Numbered from the stretch's first letter, positions 13,174 to 30,225 are shown. The stretch is 64,000 nt of DNA from Osedax fenrisi (GCA_964019155.1 OZ025241.1:57248363-57312362), one strand, 5' to 3'. The notes: a model not told the origin generated them from the letters alone. Translations and numbers: made by a program.

Positions 13174-15135
13174 ATATATTTATATATGGTATACTATAGT
13201 ATACATGACACTGTCGTACACAGTTATACATCGAGTGTAAGCTAACATATCATGCAAAACTGCCTGGGTGGCTTAGTTGCTAAGGCGTCAGACACACAAG
13301 CAGTAGGACACGGGTTCGAGCCTCGTCCGGCCCATTAATTAATTTTATAAAATGTGTCTTAAAATATTATTTAGAAGTGATCTTATATAATTGTGTATAA
13401 ATAAATGATCGGCTCTCGTTAAAACCATGGATGCCTTAACATGAGAGCGGCTTCGAAGGGGAATTAGAGCCATATATGGTTATAAGTGAAAACTTCATCT
13501 AAGTTCCTGGATGGGATGAAATGACTCCACCAAATAAAAATAACAATATATATATATATATATGTGGGTGTGTGTATGTGTATATGTGTGTATGTGTATA
13601 TGTGTGTGTGTATGTGTGTGTATGTACATAGTACGGTGTACAATTCAAAGAGTACATTATATGCGCGCGTACTATGTGACGTACACTGTATACAGTGTAT
13701 ACGACGTATATTACGTATACGACGTGGTAGGCTACACATAGTACGTCACATGTACGACGTACATTGTACGGTCGTATACTGCAGTTCATCATAACGTCTG
13801 AGATATCATCTCGTATACCGGATGTTATCGTTTACTCGTCAAAGACTCCTCTTAGTCTTTGATTTTAATTAACTTCCTATTGAGATATGATCACCCTTTT
13901 AGTTGTTGCTATTTAGTACAAATTATGTGATCAACATAAAATTAAACTTATACTGAGGAAAACACACACACATCCCTATATATACATTAGTATACTAATA
14001 TACTAGTATACTACTATAGTATATGAACTATATTAAATATGTGTAAAGTTGCAATATAATAACCTAGGTTATAGATATAACTTCATCTGTATTGACATTT
14101 CACGAGATATAATATATCCACTATATATATATATATATGAATGTGGACATATATACTCCATCAAGATGTATTGCCACGATGTTCCCAGCAATAATGTATA
14201 CACAATATTGATTAAATATATATACTATAGTTTTGCATTATAGTTATAGGTTTGAAATATTATACATTATAATGTATAATAGTTATATATAATAGTTCGT
14301 TATTTCAATAAGTATTTATTTATAGTAGGGGAGAGTGTTCTAATATCGACATGCATGTAATATCGATACCCTAGATATCTCTTAAAATATAATTCCAATC
14401 CACAAATAATTAATGTATGAAATGTTAATCAATATAATTCTAATTCATAAGTATAATTTTTGTTTAATTATAATAAAAAAACTGTATTTTTCGTTACAAA
14501 TCAAACAACTAAATATTTGAAGTACAATATCTATTCTCAATCATTTAAAAATGAAGGTATATTAAATATTTAAAATAGATCTAATTATATTTTACAACGT
14601 GCCGAAAATATTTTGTATTTTTCATAATTTGTTACAAACTTTTACCTAAGCAACATACATTTTCACCTAAATTGTACATAATATCGACACCCCTGTTATC
14701 TCAGAGTTAAACAAACTAAATTAAATTGTGTATCTATTATATGTATATACTAATTAAACAAAAAAAAATATATTATATTGAAAACAAGTTATATAATTAT
14801 TTATCTATCATTTCATGAAAAGATTATACTTAAATTCGCTATATTTAAGAGAATAAATGATGTTTATAATTTGTATGATGTTTAAAGTGTATGATGTTTA
14901 AAGTGTATGATTCTTATAATTGCATTACAATATTTCACTTAACTTTGATAGCGGTTTTCTCAGTATATTGATTTTATGAATATTGCTTTACTAAAAAGTC
15001 CGGAACTTTTTTTCTATTCAATAAAACTTGCTATAATTTTCAGAATATTTAGAAAACATTCAAATGCATAATAAAGGGTAATTGTCTCGATAAGCAACAC
15101 TGCTTCTGTAATTACCCTGGTATTGCCTACATCTG

Positions 15136-15197
<62 letters not shown>

Positions 15198-16036
15198 ATT
15201 GACTAAACAAAATATAATCTAATAATACAAATTTTATTTCTATTTTTCTTCATTTTTTAAAATATTTCAAGTTAGAGAGTTTTTAAAACTAGTCATTTTT
15301 ATATCTATTTATCCCGCGAACGTAGTGATTCCCCTTACATACACATAACATTTCACACGAAATATTTAATTGAGAAATAATAAAGTTATGGAGATGTATT
15401 ATTAGGGTGTCGGTATTCGAGTACTATCCCCTATATACAAAGATTTTTAGAAGCACCTTAGAAAAATCTTTTATATATATAAATATTTACTGGTAACTTA
15501 ATTGTAATATGCCGACAATTGTCTGCATATTATATACTATGTATATGTATGTATACAATACAATGTATATCTATAGATGAACACATTTGAATTCATATTT
15601 GACCATATATGGTATTATATATACAAAATCTAGGATATGGGATATATAGTATATTTATTTAAAACATATAGGATAGTTAATATATACTTTTTTAGAAAGC
15701 ATGTCTACACCAAGTATCGTATTACTATAGTATGTGAACAATACTATCAGTAGAACATGTTACAAACGATTTTGCAAAACAACTTACACAAATCTGTGAT
15801 GTTACTATTGCCATCAGTAGGGGTGTCGTTTATTTCACTTTTGAATTAAATATGTAATTCTATTAATACTGTGAACGTTTTTTTGCCCCACCGTATTACA
15901 TATACATGTATATGTATCGGTGGGGGAGTTTGTTATAATTAAATAATTTTTTAATATATAAATATGCTGTATAAGAGAATGTTTAATATGTATGACAATT
16001 AAGAATTGATTACATTTCATTGAAATCAGCGTATAC

Positions 16037-16077
<41 letters not shown>

Positions 16078-16573
16078 TGCGTAAGCTATAGGATCCAACT
16101 ATAATAGAACACAAGGCATTATTTAATTAGATCACCTCCTACATATAGTGGAGGTTGTCCTATAATTAAATAATTTATAATAACATATACGTATGCGCAT
16201 GACCCACACTATTTCCACGTGTCTAGAATTATATAACGTATGCTTACGTAACTGATTGTTAGCCACCAACCTATTACATGTATGTATTGTTACATCATCT
16301 ATATATATCACGCGGATCACCCGGTGTTAATCAAACGTTGCATTGTCACTGTAACAATACACTGTCGTCGCGGTGCTGTGGTGTGATGACCTAGGTGTCG
16401 TATACGTTTCGTTTCGTAAATTAGATAGTTCTGTATATATATATAGTCATGTGTCACTTCTGGAATATATGTATAAATATTATATTAGTATATGTGCACA
16501 CAATATATATAATTGTAATAATAATTCCTATAGGAATACAATTTACAAATATGAATATGTATATGTATATTTG

Positions 16574-16628
<55 letters not shown>

Positions 16629-19600
16629 AGAAATAAGGTGGTGATGTAATATTTTAAATTCTCAATAGTGACATTTTTTAGATAATATTGATTTATATAT
16701 TGTATCTTATTTAAACTAATTTAAACTAATACAATTGACCATGTGACACCGGTAGACATTTTAATAATTACATAATAATTGAACTCTGAATGGTACTCTT
16801 ATAACTAAAATTGTAAATGTTTATATATAATTTTAATTATATAGGTTATTTTAAATTAAAATGCATACGGAATTTTTCATGGTTTTAGATGATTACACTT
16901 GAATATATAAGTGTATACACTGTACATACTGTACATGTACAGTATATACTGCAGTGCATGGTGTATATCAAGAGAATACATACTAAGTGGCGTACGTGTA
17001 ATATACGTGGTATTACGTCCACTCCTACTTACGAATTAGCATTAATGAACGTATAGCGATCGCTTTCAATTATAATCATCAACATTTCGACGGCCTTCTA
17101 TTGATGTACATCACGTATCCACGTGTCCTATACATATCGATATGTTGTATTCCTCACAGTGTATTATCAAATGCACATTGCATTGTATACAATGTACAAT
17201 ACATTATTACAGTGTGTATACATGTACATTGTAACCAGAGCTGGGCAGTATCGCCGATACAGTATCTATTAAGGCAAAAAATCAGTATCGTAGATACATT
17301 TGTGTTTGTATTTGTATCTATTATAAAAATTACAAAAGTATTTGTAATCGTATCTATTAGTCATAAATAGTATCTACGATACGTATCTACTAAGACAATT
17401 ATTTAAACAGATACATTTTATTAAATAATATATCATTTGGTCATTATATTTATTTTATATCAATATTTTATAATATCATTTTATAAATTAATTTTAATAT
17501 ATATATATATACATTATATATATATTTTTTAATAAAATATCTTTTGTAAATATTGAAATTAATTCATTGTTAAAAATTATAATATATCAATTATAACGAT
17601 TAATTCTCAAAAACCATTATATACATGTATATATTAAAGTAAATTTATTTATTGAAAACAAAGACATTATTTTGATAATATATTTTATATAATAATTTAT
17701 TTATTATTCAAAATTATATATTATATAGAAAGATAAAATCATTTTAATAAATATGATAATTCTAAATAATAATAATTAATAATATAACCTATTAATAATT
17801 TATTTTTATTTATTTGATAATTTACCATGTTTAACATTCGAAAGTAAGGTGGCTGATTATTTTTAGTTGAAAAATAGTATATTGTAATAAAGTATATTTC
17901 TCTATAGTCTGTAATGGCTCATAGTATAATTTTAGATGAAATAAACGCTGGTAGGTGAGATGACAGGTTGAGCCGGTTTTTATAAAAACACATGTATCCT
18001 ATAATGTTATGAATATATTTTAATAAAATAAAGTGCATAAGATAAATATAGTTTATGATTTATAAAAAACATTAATAAATCAGTGTAATGATAAATAATT
18101 AATTATATAATTACATTATTATTTTTATTTAATTTGGCTCAATCTGTCCCGTCTAATGTGGCAGGTTGAGCCAGGTAGAAAAAATGCAAAATTAAAGATA
18201 TATTTAAAAAATAAACATAGTTAAAGTTATATATTTATATTTATTAGTTATTAACTATTATATTCACCAAGATTAATATCAAAACAATGCAACTTTTAAG
18301 GCGAGAGGTTAGATTAGGAGAGAGGTTAGATTCTCTATGTTTTAATCCAGCATATATGCCAATATATAAACCAATTATTTAATTATTTAAAATAATTACT
18401 CAATTATATATTTAATTAATTAGATTATTATTATATTCAAACCCTATGGTCAACCTGCCCGTTTTGCTATGGTCAACCTGCCCCATATCACTAGTAGGTA
18501 TCCCTATATATAAAAGTAATCTAATTAATTTGTGAATGATCATTTTTGAATTTTTTATTTTATAATATATATATAGGTATACCTATAGGTATATAGTATA
18601 TAGTATATTAAATATACTTTATTTATATACCATTAATAATCCTATGTTATTACAAAATATATTAATAATATCAAATTTAAACTACTGTCCCACCGACGAG
18701 TTTTTCATAAAATATTAATAATTAAATATTATTTTAAATAGTTAAAATAAATAAATGTTGTGTTGTTATACTAATGCTAAATATAAGTGTGTATACATGT
18801 ATCAAAAATTACATATTTATTAATAGCAGAAATAATTGAGATGGCTCAAAATGCCCCTTTGGTCAATCTGCCCGCTCTCCCCTACACTAAAATATTCATC
18901 GTGGGCATCATTAAATGTCAATAAATATCAACAAATGTATTCTATATCATCTATTGAAGAACACGTTATAAGGTGTAAATATTTAATATGTCATTTTAAA
19001 GGAGGTATCCCACTAGCAGTATTTCCGGAAATAATGTCCTGACATATTTTTAGATAGTTATTTTCTAGCAAGTTAACTACAATTTTAGTGGGTTACCCTC
19101 TTACTTTCCGGCAACTTTCCGGAAAAATAGTAACTTTAAAGGGGGTAACCCACTACAATTTGCTAGAAAATCACTTTCTATAAAACATTTCCGGACATTA
19201 TTTCCGTATAAAGGGGGTATCCCACTACAAGATTTTCCGGCAACTTAGGACCTACTTAGGACCTACTTAGAACCTACCGGAAATATTGTAACTTTAAAAC
19301 CATTTTCTATCAAGTTATCGAGATACCCTATAAAGTTATTATATTTCAGGCAAGTTTCCGGAAAGTAAGGGGGTTTCCCAGTAGGTTTCCCTACAATTAT
19401 AGTTAACTTTATAGAAAATATATTTTCTATAAAACATTATATAAAACTATAGTTTTAAAGTTAAAATACTTGTAGTGGGATACCCCCTTAATGTTCCTTG
19501 ATATGTACTTTCAAATCGACATCGATGAATATATATATATATATATATATAAATATAATTTATATCTATATACTAGACTATATATCTATACATATCTATA

Positions 19601-22253
19601 TATATATATATCTACTATACTATACTATCTATATCCATTTACATCTTATATCTATATTGTATATAATTATAATATATTTGTATCTACTAATATGTATCTA
19701 CTAAGAAAATTATGTATTTGTAATTGTATCTACTATGATTTTTTTTAAAGTAATTGTAGTAGTATCTATTATAAGAAAAAAATGTGTAATTGTAATTGTA
19801 TCTATTATACATTTTTCGAGTATCGTGCCCAGCTCTGATTGTAACGATACATAGATTATATGTATACCTATACTTATAGGTACTAATATAGTATAGTATA
19901 TAATATAGTATAGTACTGTACTATACTATTATTACGTATTAGTACTAATAACTGGTGTTGATGTTACTTTCGCGAAATTTAATCGCCAGGGATTCGAATA
20001 ATATATACACCGAGACTGAGGTTACACCATATATTTAAAGTTTACCTATTACCTATAGGCTTTGTGTTAAACAACATGACTATAAGATATATAATTATGG
20101 CATCGAATCTTCTATAATAAAGTAGACCATGGTATACCACGCGTATATATACATCGGACTATAGACATATAGAGGAAAGTAACCTAATACGGACACTTTA
20201 ACAATAAATGGTCTTAACTTTTTATGAAACATTATTTTTATTCAAATATTACAATATATTAATATTATATGATTATAGATATTATTGTAATTTTAAAATT
20301 TTATTTAATCTTTTAATTCCATAGATAACGGGGGTGTCCGTATTCGGTACCCATGTCCGAAATCGGACACCCTGTGTTATAATACGGACATCCTATATAC
20401 CACTAGATAAACTATATATTATTGATGAATCAATCAGACAAATTACAATTACGTTATTTATAATTAATTTTATGAAAAATATATTGTAATTTAATTAGTT
20501 AATATTTTATTTATTTTTATTATTTTTTAATTAATAATACAATTTAAGTGAATAAATAATATTTTTTTTTAGAATTAGCTTTATTGGTAGTATTAATATT
20601 ATAACGCACGCGATTTTTATGAAAATCAGAATAGTGCATACGCTGTGGGTTGATTGGTTATAGGGTGTCCGTATTAAGACATTTAGGGTGTCAATATTAG
20701 GAACTTATATGACATCTAGATATATTCTTATAACTTAATGAATATTTGATAACAAATATAGAAATTAAAAATATAATTTTTAGAATGCTTTATTTTTTAA
20801 TAATAAAGTATTATATTTTATATCGATACATTTGTATATTCCTGAGAAGGTTTTAAGTTGACATTTTTTTTCATAAATTTAAAAACGTAATAAAAATATC
20901 AGTTTATTGGATATATCCGCAATATTTTGAATAATTAAAAAATAGAAAATACTTTTTTAAACTATTTATATAATTATGAATATTTTATTCATTAAACATT
21001 TTGTTGTAGGATTTGTGGTTTCTGAGATACCGAAAGTGTCCGTATTCGGGCACTGTCCGTATTCGGTTACTTTCCCCTATGTAGCTATACAATCTCTCTA
21101 TATTATAAGATATATACTATATAGTATACTCATAGAGCTAGAGAGAAATTTCTCTCTAGCTCTATGATCTTACTGATCGTACTTTATAACCTCTCAAAAT
21201 ATAGTGGCGCGTGTGTGACGTACACTGTGCGATACTAATGATAAATCGCACTATAGTGTGCCCCTTGCTCGCGATAGTGATCGCACCGATCGCGTGCCGG
21301 CTAATGTATTATTACGTAATGGATCGATATTCTCGAATATTCGATATATCGAATACAATCAGCGACAGTTCATCGACCGTAAACAACACGCTAGGTGTCG
21401 CTACGTCGCTATGATTTCATCGATTATGTAATAAGCGTATCCATTAACCAACAAATGAATGTTTTGGTTCATTATTGAATTATATGAGTGCACTGTATAA
21501 ACTAGGCAAACAACATCATATAAATATAGTGATATATGCAGTGGTATATAGGGGCGCTGGAACGATTTTGTATGTAGGGGAACCAACCAATCAAAATAAA
21601 TGTTGTGGTAAAAGTGGGGGGGGGGACCAATACATAGGAGGTCCCCCTAGATTTTAAAGTGAGGGGAAATATCCCCCGCCCCCCTGTTGCAGCGCCTCTA
21701 GTGGTATATAATAAGTATACAATTATAATTATAATAAATACAACACCATTAATAATTTGGTAAACTAATACACATTTATATATTACTTAAGTGTAAACAG
21801 TGTTACTATTATTCTATATATTGTTGTAATAATTCAGGAATATGTATTCATATAGATGTATACATATGAAATGTAATTAAATATTGTGTTTTAGATGTAG
21901 GCTATATAGTATTCTATATAATAAGGGACATTTTCTTTAACGCTCACTCCATTATACCACTAATATATACATTTTATACAATGAACATACGACGTATGTC
22001 ATGTCATACGTGTAGACCCTATATGCCCTATAGTATAGGGTATAAAGTATACTTTAGGATCTACATTGTAGGCCCATGTAGTACATATATTATGTATGAC
22101 ACACACTGTGTGTATTATATTATATATATATATATATATATATATGCTTTATCATAAATTAATATTGTGATAAAAGCATTTTATTATATTAAAATAGATA
22201 AATCTTAATGGATAGGTATAATATATACCTATATACATGTATAATAATAATAT

Positions 22254-22292
<39 letters not shown>

Positions 22293-24228
22293 AATTCAAA
22301 TTTGAATTATTAACAAAAATTATATTAAAACAATCAAACCATACTGTATATTATATGTATATATATATACATATATACATATACTATACAATATGGTTTG
22401 ATTTTTTTAATATAATTTTGGTTTGAATTATACATATATGCAATACTATCGTCATCAATTTTAATATAATACAATGCTTTTATCAACATATTAATATATA
22501 TATATGTCCACGTTTTTTTTTCTTTAAAATAATTTTTTCTTTATAAATAAATAACTAAAAAGTATATAATAGTTTAAATTTAAATATAAGTATATATGTA
22601 CATTACTATATTATATATTTATATTGTATAACATTGTTTCATACGGCTCATATGCTTGTGTGTGTAGTACACACTGTGTACACATGTGGGTGATCTAAAT
22701 GATGTAAATTCTGCCCAATCAAAACTTATATTTACGGCAAAAAAATTGAGTCCCAACCGAACAAAGTATCTTGTCCAACGGAATCCATATTCTTACAAAA
22801 CTTAACTGAGCCGAAATAATGTTTTTAAGTTAACGTATACGTATATACAAAGACGTTATATATTAATGGCTTCGCCCCTTAGATGTCTATGCATATATAT
22901 ATATATATATACATAATGAAAGCAACATGTGCAAAAAACGTTACAAATTATAAAAAATATAAAAAATACTTTATTTAATAAATACACTGATTAGTCACTT
23001 ACCATAATTATATTTTATAATTTGTATAAATGGAGTATGAATATATCTTGGTTATTTCGATGTTCTAATATTTTTATTAGTTTAATTTAACTGAAATTGA
23101 AACAATTGTTATCGATAACTAAAATAATGCTTATGGTACTGCTACTGATATAATTGTAATTGTACCGCTATTATATTATATTTATACTAATTATATAACT
23201 ATTGAGAGTCTCAATGTGAGACTATTGATGCTTAATGATGCTTGTTATCATTGATACCGACAATGTATCGATGGTGTCATGGTACCATGGTTTCCACGAT
23301 ACATGCATGCATGCACGAATATAGCATACTTTATATTATAATGTAGTAACTGTAGTATATACCTAATATATGTATATATATATATTATGTAAATATACGT
23401 GGTTCATACGCATTGCCCGAGTATGGGATATATAATCACGCTGTGTACCACTCGTAATTATAGTAACTACAGTATACTGTGTAGAACACGTGTACGTTGT
23501 GAACGTATACGACGTACAGTGTACACGTCGTAGTACAGTGTATACGTCGTACAATGTATACGTCTTACATTGTATACGACGTACATTGTACGCTTGTTGA
23601 ATAATCGCCGCGCGATCTCCTGCCATGTAATCGTATACGCTATGTTAATTGAAACGCCGCCCGCGCTGTGACGTAATAACTAGGCCAATGTTCTTAATGA
23701 AATATGATCCGTAATTACTATGTTCGGACGGTGGCATTATTTTGTAAATATAATTTATATATTTTGATTACATGTACTAAAATAGCACACCATATTCTAG
23801 CACGCATCCACGTACGACGTAGACATACGTATCCAGGCATACATTAATTAAATCCCACATTAATTATATATAATATAATTATATATATATTGATTTATAT
23901 ATCATACATATATGCGTATATATTTTCAATTTAATATTTAATAACATCACAGTGCAAACTATAGATATATCATATATATATATATATATTATCTAACACT
24001 TGCCATATCCGACTATCGTGTAAATTATATTTATGCCATTTATCACACATACCGCAGGGGATTGAATAAGCAAGGTTACAGATGTCAAGGTTAGAAAATA
24101 GTGGCATTTAGTTATCAATAATTATCATATTTTATTGTTAACAATTTAACAATTTGTAATTGATATCTTACAATGTATCTAAAATTGAAAAATCATAATT
24201 AAACATTAATATGTAGTATATACTATAT

Positions 24229-24274
<46 letters not shown>

Positions 24275-24362
24275 TTTTACTTTTACTTTATTATATTATT
24301 ATTATTAATATTATTTTTATTAATAATATAATTTGATTTTTTAAACATTAATATGTAGTATA

Positions 24363-24418
<56 letters not shown>

Positions 24419-24892
24419 TTTTACTTTATTATATTATTATTATTATTAATATTATTTTTATTATTGTAATAATTTGATTTTTTAAATAAAGTAAATATAT
24501 AATAAAAAGTTCTGTGCAATTCTCGAAAATTTTAAAATATGTTTAGGATAATTATTAACCATTTATTAGGTTTATGTTAACACAGTTAAGGAACATAATT
24601 ATAGTTAAGGATATTAAGGAACATAATTATAAAATATATCATGTACAGTTTTATAAAAAATATCAATCGTATAATTGATATCATGTTTACCATCATATAA
24701 TTGTATCTAGTAAATTCATGAAGAGGATTTTGAATAACAGGGTAATTTAATTTTTGAAAATTTAAACCATAATCGTGTATTATAGGTATATAAATGAATA
24801 GGTAAATGAAGGAAAACTGAAAAATAAAATGATATATGAACACTAATACAAGTACCAGTCCCAAATTCAGTACATTCATTTGATATCAGAAA

Positions 24893-24970
<78 letters not shown>

Positions 24971-27058
24971 TATATTACATTATATAATTATATTATATCG
25001 CATAATTATAGCGTATAATACATAAAATTGGAATAATCATACATTGCATGCATTTGTGAAAATAGCTTTAAATTATATTACTTAGTATATTATATAGTAT
25101 ACTATACTGATATATCATATATGTTATCCCACTAAGTAAAGTATACCTATAAAATACATATGCTGGAGTTAAATAACATATACATACATGAATTATTTAA
25201 TATTTATTTCAAATGTGTGTTATAATATATATATATATATTTATATATATTTATATATAATTAAATATTTATTTTATATTCAATATTAATATAATATGGC
25301 AATGATTAGGCAATATATCATAGTTAATATTATTAAGTAGTTAACTTATATAATATTTTTTATTTTTTTATTTTAAAATATTTTATTGACTACAAAATCA
25401 CGTGGTGGTTATGGGCGTCATGAGAAGGAAACAAAAATAAAATAAACAAAGTACAATAAAAATAAAGGAAAAGGTAGGGTAGGTTACAATGTTAATAGGT
25501 GCGTGGAGAGTTTACATTTAAATAGTGACAAGGATTTCAAACACCTAATGTCATATGGTAGAGAATTCCAGTATTTTGGAGCTACCACAGAGAAAGCAGA
25601 TTCGGAGTGAGAAGAGATAGTCGAGCGTTGCACAATTTTCATCGTGTGACATTTCCTGCTAGCTCGACTAAGGGTATGCGTACTGATTAGGTCTGCTAGT
25701 TACTCGGGAGATCTAAGATGTGTCACCTAATGGGTGATGCATATATGAATATACTATAGTAGTCTGTACCTGCAGAGATACCTAAACTTAAGCCAGCCGA
25801 GTGATCGATTTAGAGTCGATATAGATACTATTGAAGAGAACTTCAGTTTATAAAGGGTGCGTATAGCACATCGTTGTATCTTCTCAAGTTTAAGCATAAG
25901 CTTTAGGGGTAGATTGCATAGAAGTGAGCAGCAGTATATGAGTCTACTGAAGACTATCGAGTGTATTAGACTTTTAGTCATTGAAAAAGTCAATTTATTA
26001 CGTGATTTTCTAATATTGTAAAGAGATAATAGTGATATTTTAGGATGCCAATTATATTAATTAACAATATATATTAGTCATAGACATTGAGGGGGTTTAT
26101 GGTTTTTATTAGGGTTTACCCCCAATCTTAACATTATAATTTCTATGATATTAGTATATAATTTATCATTATTAATATAATATATTTGTGTATATATTTT
26201 TTTAGTATACTATATTATAATTAATAATACTAAATGTTTTAAATATTGATTAAGCATTACTACATTGTCACCAATATAACTACATAATTTAGTTAACAAT
26301 ACTTTTTTATCAATTCATTATATATTGTAATTAATTATTTATATTCCAAATTGTTCCTATAAGAGATATATCTCAATATATCCTTAAGGACAATTGTTGA
26401 TGATTCTGTGATGATATAAGGATATAATGATATGAAGTAAATGTATGTCCTATAAACTCTCTGTTTTATCGCGACCACGGTTTACTTTACATACCATGCG
26501 ATATGCACACGAACGTACGAATCACGTAAGAATATAGTATGTTTATTATGTAATCGTATCGTAGAGATCACGTGGGGTGGTCACCTGACTATTATCTCCT
26601 ATACCTCTAGTCACGTGTGTATATCTATTATTTACAGCGTTTCGTTTCATTTACAAATTCTGGCTCCGTTTTCATTTTCTTCGAATGAATATCTCGCCGC
26701 ATCTCATCGACTCTCGGTGTATCTCACGATATCACGCGATAACTCGATTATTCTCGCAGTCTACCGCCGTGTAAATACGTTTCATCGATCTAACTTCTAG
26801 TGGATGATATGAAGACGTATCTCATCTGTGTATTCCATGGAAGCATGGTGCACCCACACACTCACCATATCACATATCGCACTTGTGATATTATTTATTA
26901 ATATATATATATAAAATATATACATAGATAATATTTAAATGTATACATTTATCAGAAACATACTTATTATCTTCTCTTATATTTATAATAATATTTACTT
27001 ATTTCATAAACGACAATATTTCGAAAAATGTAAATGTTCTATATGTTCGCAATCATAT

Positions 27059-27102
<44 letters not shown>

Positions 27103-27554
27103 CATATTAATAGCATCAATATACATTTCTTCATGAATTGTAGGCATACCCACACTTCATGTATGGTTCATACACACATTTTGCATATATGCATGATTCA
27201 TCATCGTATCGCGTGATGCGATGTTGAATCATACATGTAGCTATAGCTCTAGGTATACCGGCTTCATCTATAGATCTCAACTATATTTCTCACTCCAGTA
27301 ATTAGGAAGCTGTAGCTGTAGTTCTCTTTAGTGATGATGATGATGACGCCATTGATGAAGCTAGTTAATAATGTATGTGATCGATGCGATACCTTCCTCT
27401 CTAGAATGATTCATTCTGCATAGTTTACCTAATAGATCACGTTTAATCATTATAGTTATGTATATGTATATATATAGTTTGATAATTATAGATATACATA
27501 CATAGGTTAACTTATATTTATATATAATTATATATATATACATATAGTTTAACT

Positions 27555-27585
<31 letters not shown>

Positions 27586-28083
27586 ATGCGTGTGTATACA
27601 CATATATGTTCAAATGTGCGTGAGTGTATTCCTATAGTTCACTATGCAACGATTACGTTACTAAAGTAACTATTATATCAGCTGATGAGAGCGCTGCTGT
27701 CCACGTGACTAGACACCATTAATAATGATGTCCCGTATTTGCGTACTTCGGCATACTGGTGTTTATAGTATACTATAATCAAAGTATTTGTATAAATATA
27801 ACTATATATATTTAGTTTAATATATATATATTACGCAGCCATGGTTTTATAACCATGAGTTGATACCATAACATGAGAGCGGCATCGAAGGGATATTAGA
27901 ACCACATGGTTATAAGTGAAAACTTCATCTAAGTTCCTGGATAGGATGAAATGACTAAACTAAATATATATTTAATATACTAAGGTTATTTATATATAAA
28001 TGAATATAATTACATTAAATTGAATAACTTAAACAAACCTATATAAGTGTGTATATATACTACATATACTGTATATATATTAG

Positions 28084-28134
<51 letters not shown>

Positions 28135-28435
28135 CTAGAGTATATATTCTATGTATTATTACATATACATTGTTGTACTTATATATACTAATATATAGAA
28201 CATTATATTGATATATAGATATATAGGTTATATAATAAATAATAGTAATGTGGAAAAACGATGAGAAAATTGAATAAATATAAAAATTACAAATGATGAT
28301 ACATAAGTAACACTATGAACAATCAATATATTGCTGTCATAAACTATTGGTATATACACTATATATAGTTGTAGAAATATTGCATACTAGAAGGATTATA
28401 TTTCCTTCGAATCTCAATGACACTGACACCGATTA

Positions 28436-28500
<65 letters not shown>

Positions 28501-28755
28501 ATACTATCAGAGATTTTGCGAAGCATTTCTTAGAAAAATCGTTGATACTATATTGGGGAACCACTAGGGGTACATACCTAACAATTAAGGTAGTTTATAT
28601 TTACCACAAATAGCTGTTTTTTTTAGAAAATATATAATATATTATGATATTAATTAATTTATTATTTATTATTCGTGAATCCTCAGATATTTTAAAGTAG
28701 TTATATTTGTTAGTTTAAATTTATAAAAATATATATAATTAAATAGTCTTTCTTT

Positions 28756-28820
<65 letters not shown>

Positions 28821-30166
28821 TATATAGTTATAGCTGCCTGTGTAGCTCAGTTGGCTAAGGCGTCAGCCACACAAGCAGTCGAACGCGAGTCCGAGCCTTA
28901 TATATAATTGGTCCGTATACGGACCATTAAAATAGGTCTTAAAATAATATTTAGAAGTGATCATACAATTGTGACTATAGTCACAATTATATGTATACAT
29001 AAATGATCTGCTCTCGTTAAAACCACGCATTAACATGATACCGGCTTCGAAGGGATATTAGAGCCATATGGTTATAACTTATAAGTGAAAACTTCATCTA
29101 AGGTCCTGGATGGGATGAAAGGACTCCACCAAATAAAAATAACAATAAAATAACACTATATATATATACCAAATATATATAGAATATACATCTTGTTCAA
29201 AATACAAATGATAACATATTGAATTAATATATCCAATTGTATAGCAGCTAATAATAATAAGAAGTCATATTTTTGTCTATAAACAAATTATATATTCTAT
29301 TAAACAATGATTGTAAGCATGGTTATCCTATATATATATATAGAGTATAGAGTATATCCTATAAAGGTTGTCTATATAAAGGTTATCCTATATATAGAGT
29401 ATAAACTTTATCCTATAAAAGTTATCTATATAAAGGTTATCCTATATATATATAAAGTTATCAATATGTGTCACAATATTAAATATATATAACTTAATAT
29501 AAACAGTTAGTATGATGTATTACTTATAGGAAGGGGGGATCCTGAGACAGAGGTGTATAAGGATCAAGTGCCTTACCTTAAGAATGATGTGCACATATAT
29601 ATAATATGATATATATGATATTTAAATGTATTACTATATACATACATTAATTTTTAATTTGTATGTATGTCACCCTTGATAAATCCTGGATACGACCCTT
29701 ATAAGTAGTTCGCCTATAGGCTATAGCTATCATTCTACATATGATATTGCATTATTGATACTAGCATTCTTGATGCGTGATACCACTACCATGGTACCCA
29801 CGACTACCCGTTACTTCCCTGGCCACAATTCTGCATATCATCCGATATCGTTGAAGGTCATCGTCTGACGTCACGTATTCGATAGCGTTTTTGACCTTCA
29901 CACCTGCTATACCTTATTATAGCTGAATTGCTGGGCGGGCGCCCGAGTTTGCATTTCTAATTAGCGCAATCTATGGCAGCGTAGATAGCTCATTATTATT
30001 GATATTCAATGTGTGCATGTGTAAATATATTAGAGTGTGTGTTTGTGATATTAATGATATTTATTGATTACACATTTAGTATAGAGTAAACTACATATTT
30101 ATGAATATAATATCCTGTATTAAATAATTATTAATAAATACACACATGCAAATAATATAAACACAC

Positions 30167-30225
<59 letters not shown>

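Larger units (their letters stand above)
17236..19837. mobile_element. hAT-like non-autonomous element with two nested insertions
   Basis: The ends are inverted: CAGAGCTGGGCA at 17236 and its complement ending at 19837. An 8-bp target duplication, ATTGTAAC, lies at 17228-17235 and 19838-19845, as for hAT transposons. Subterminal DNA repeats GTATCTA and GTATCG words. Elements at 17954-18882 and 19000-19487 have inserted into it, so the original was about 1.2 kb. No transposase is visible. Confidence 0.88.
24090..25389 (+). other. PKC intron with tandem duplication and (ATT)n
   Basis: AT-rich. It holds the direct duplication at 24201-24483, an (ATT)n array of about 26 units at 24893-24970, and no coding signal. 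Confidence 0.55.

Noticed and set aside
13261..13335. tRNA gene at the head of the SINE (also at 28835 and 51499)
   Set aside because: The head has A and B boxes, but the acceptor stem does not pair and the same body and tail follow each copy, so these are SINEs.
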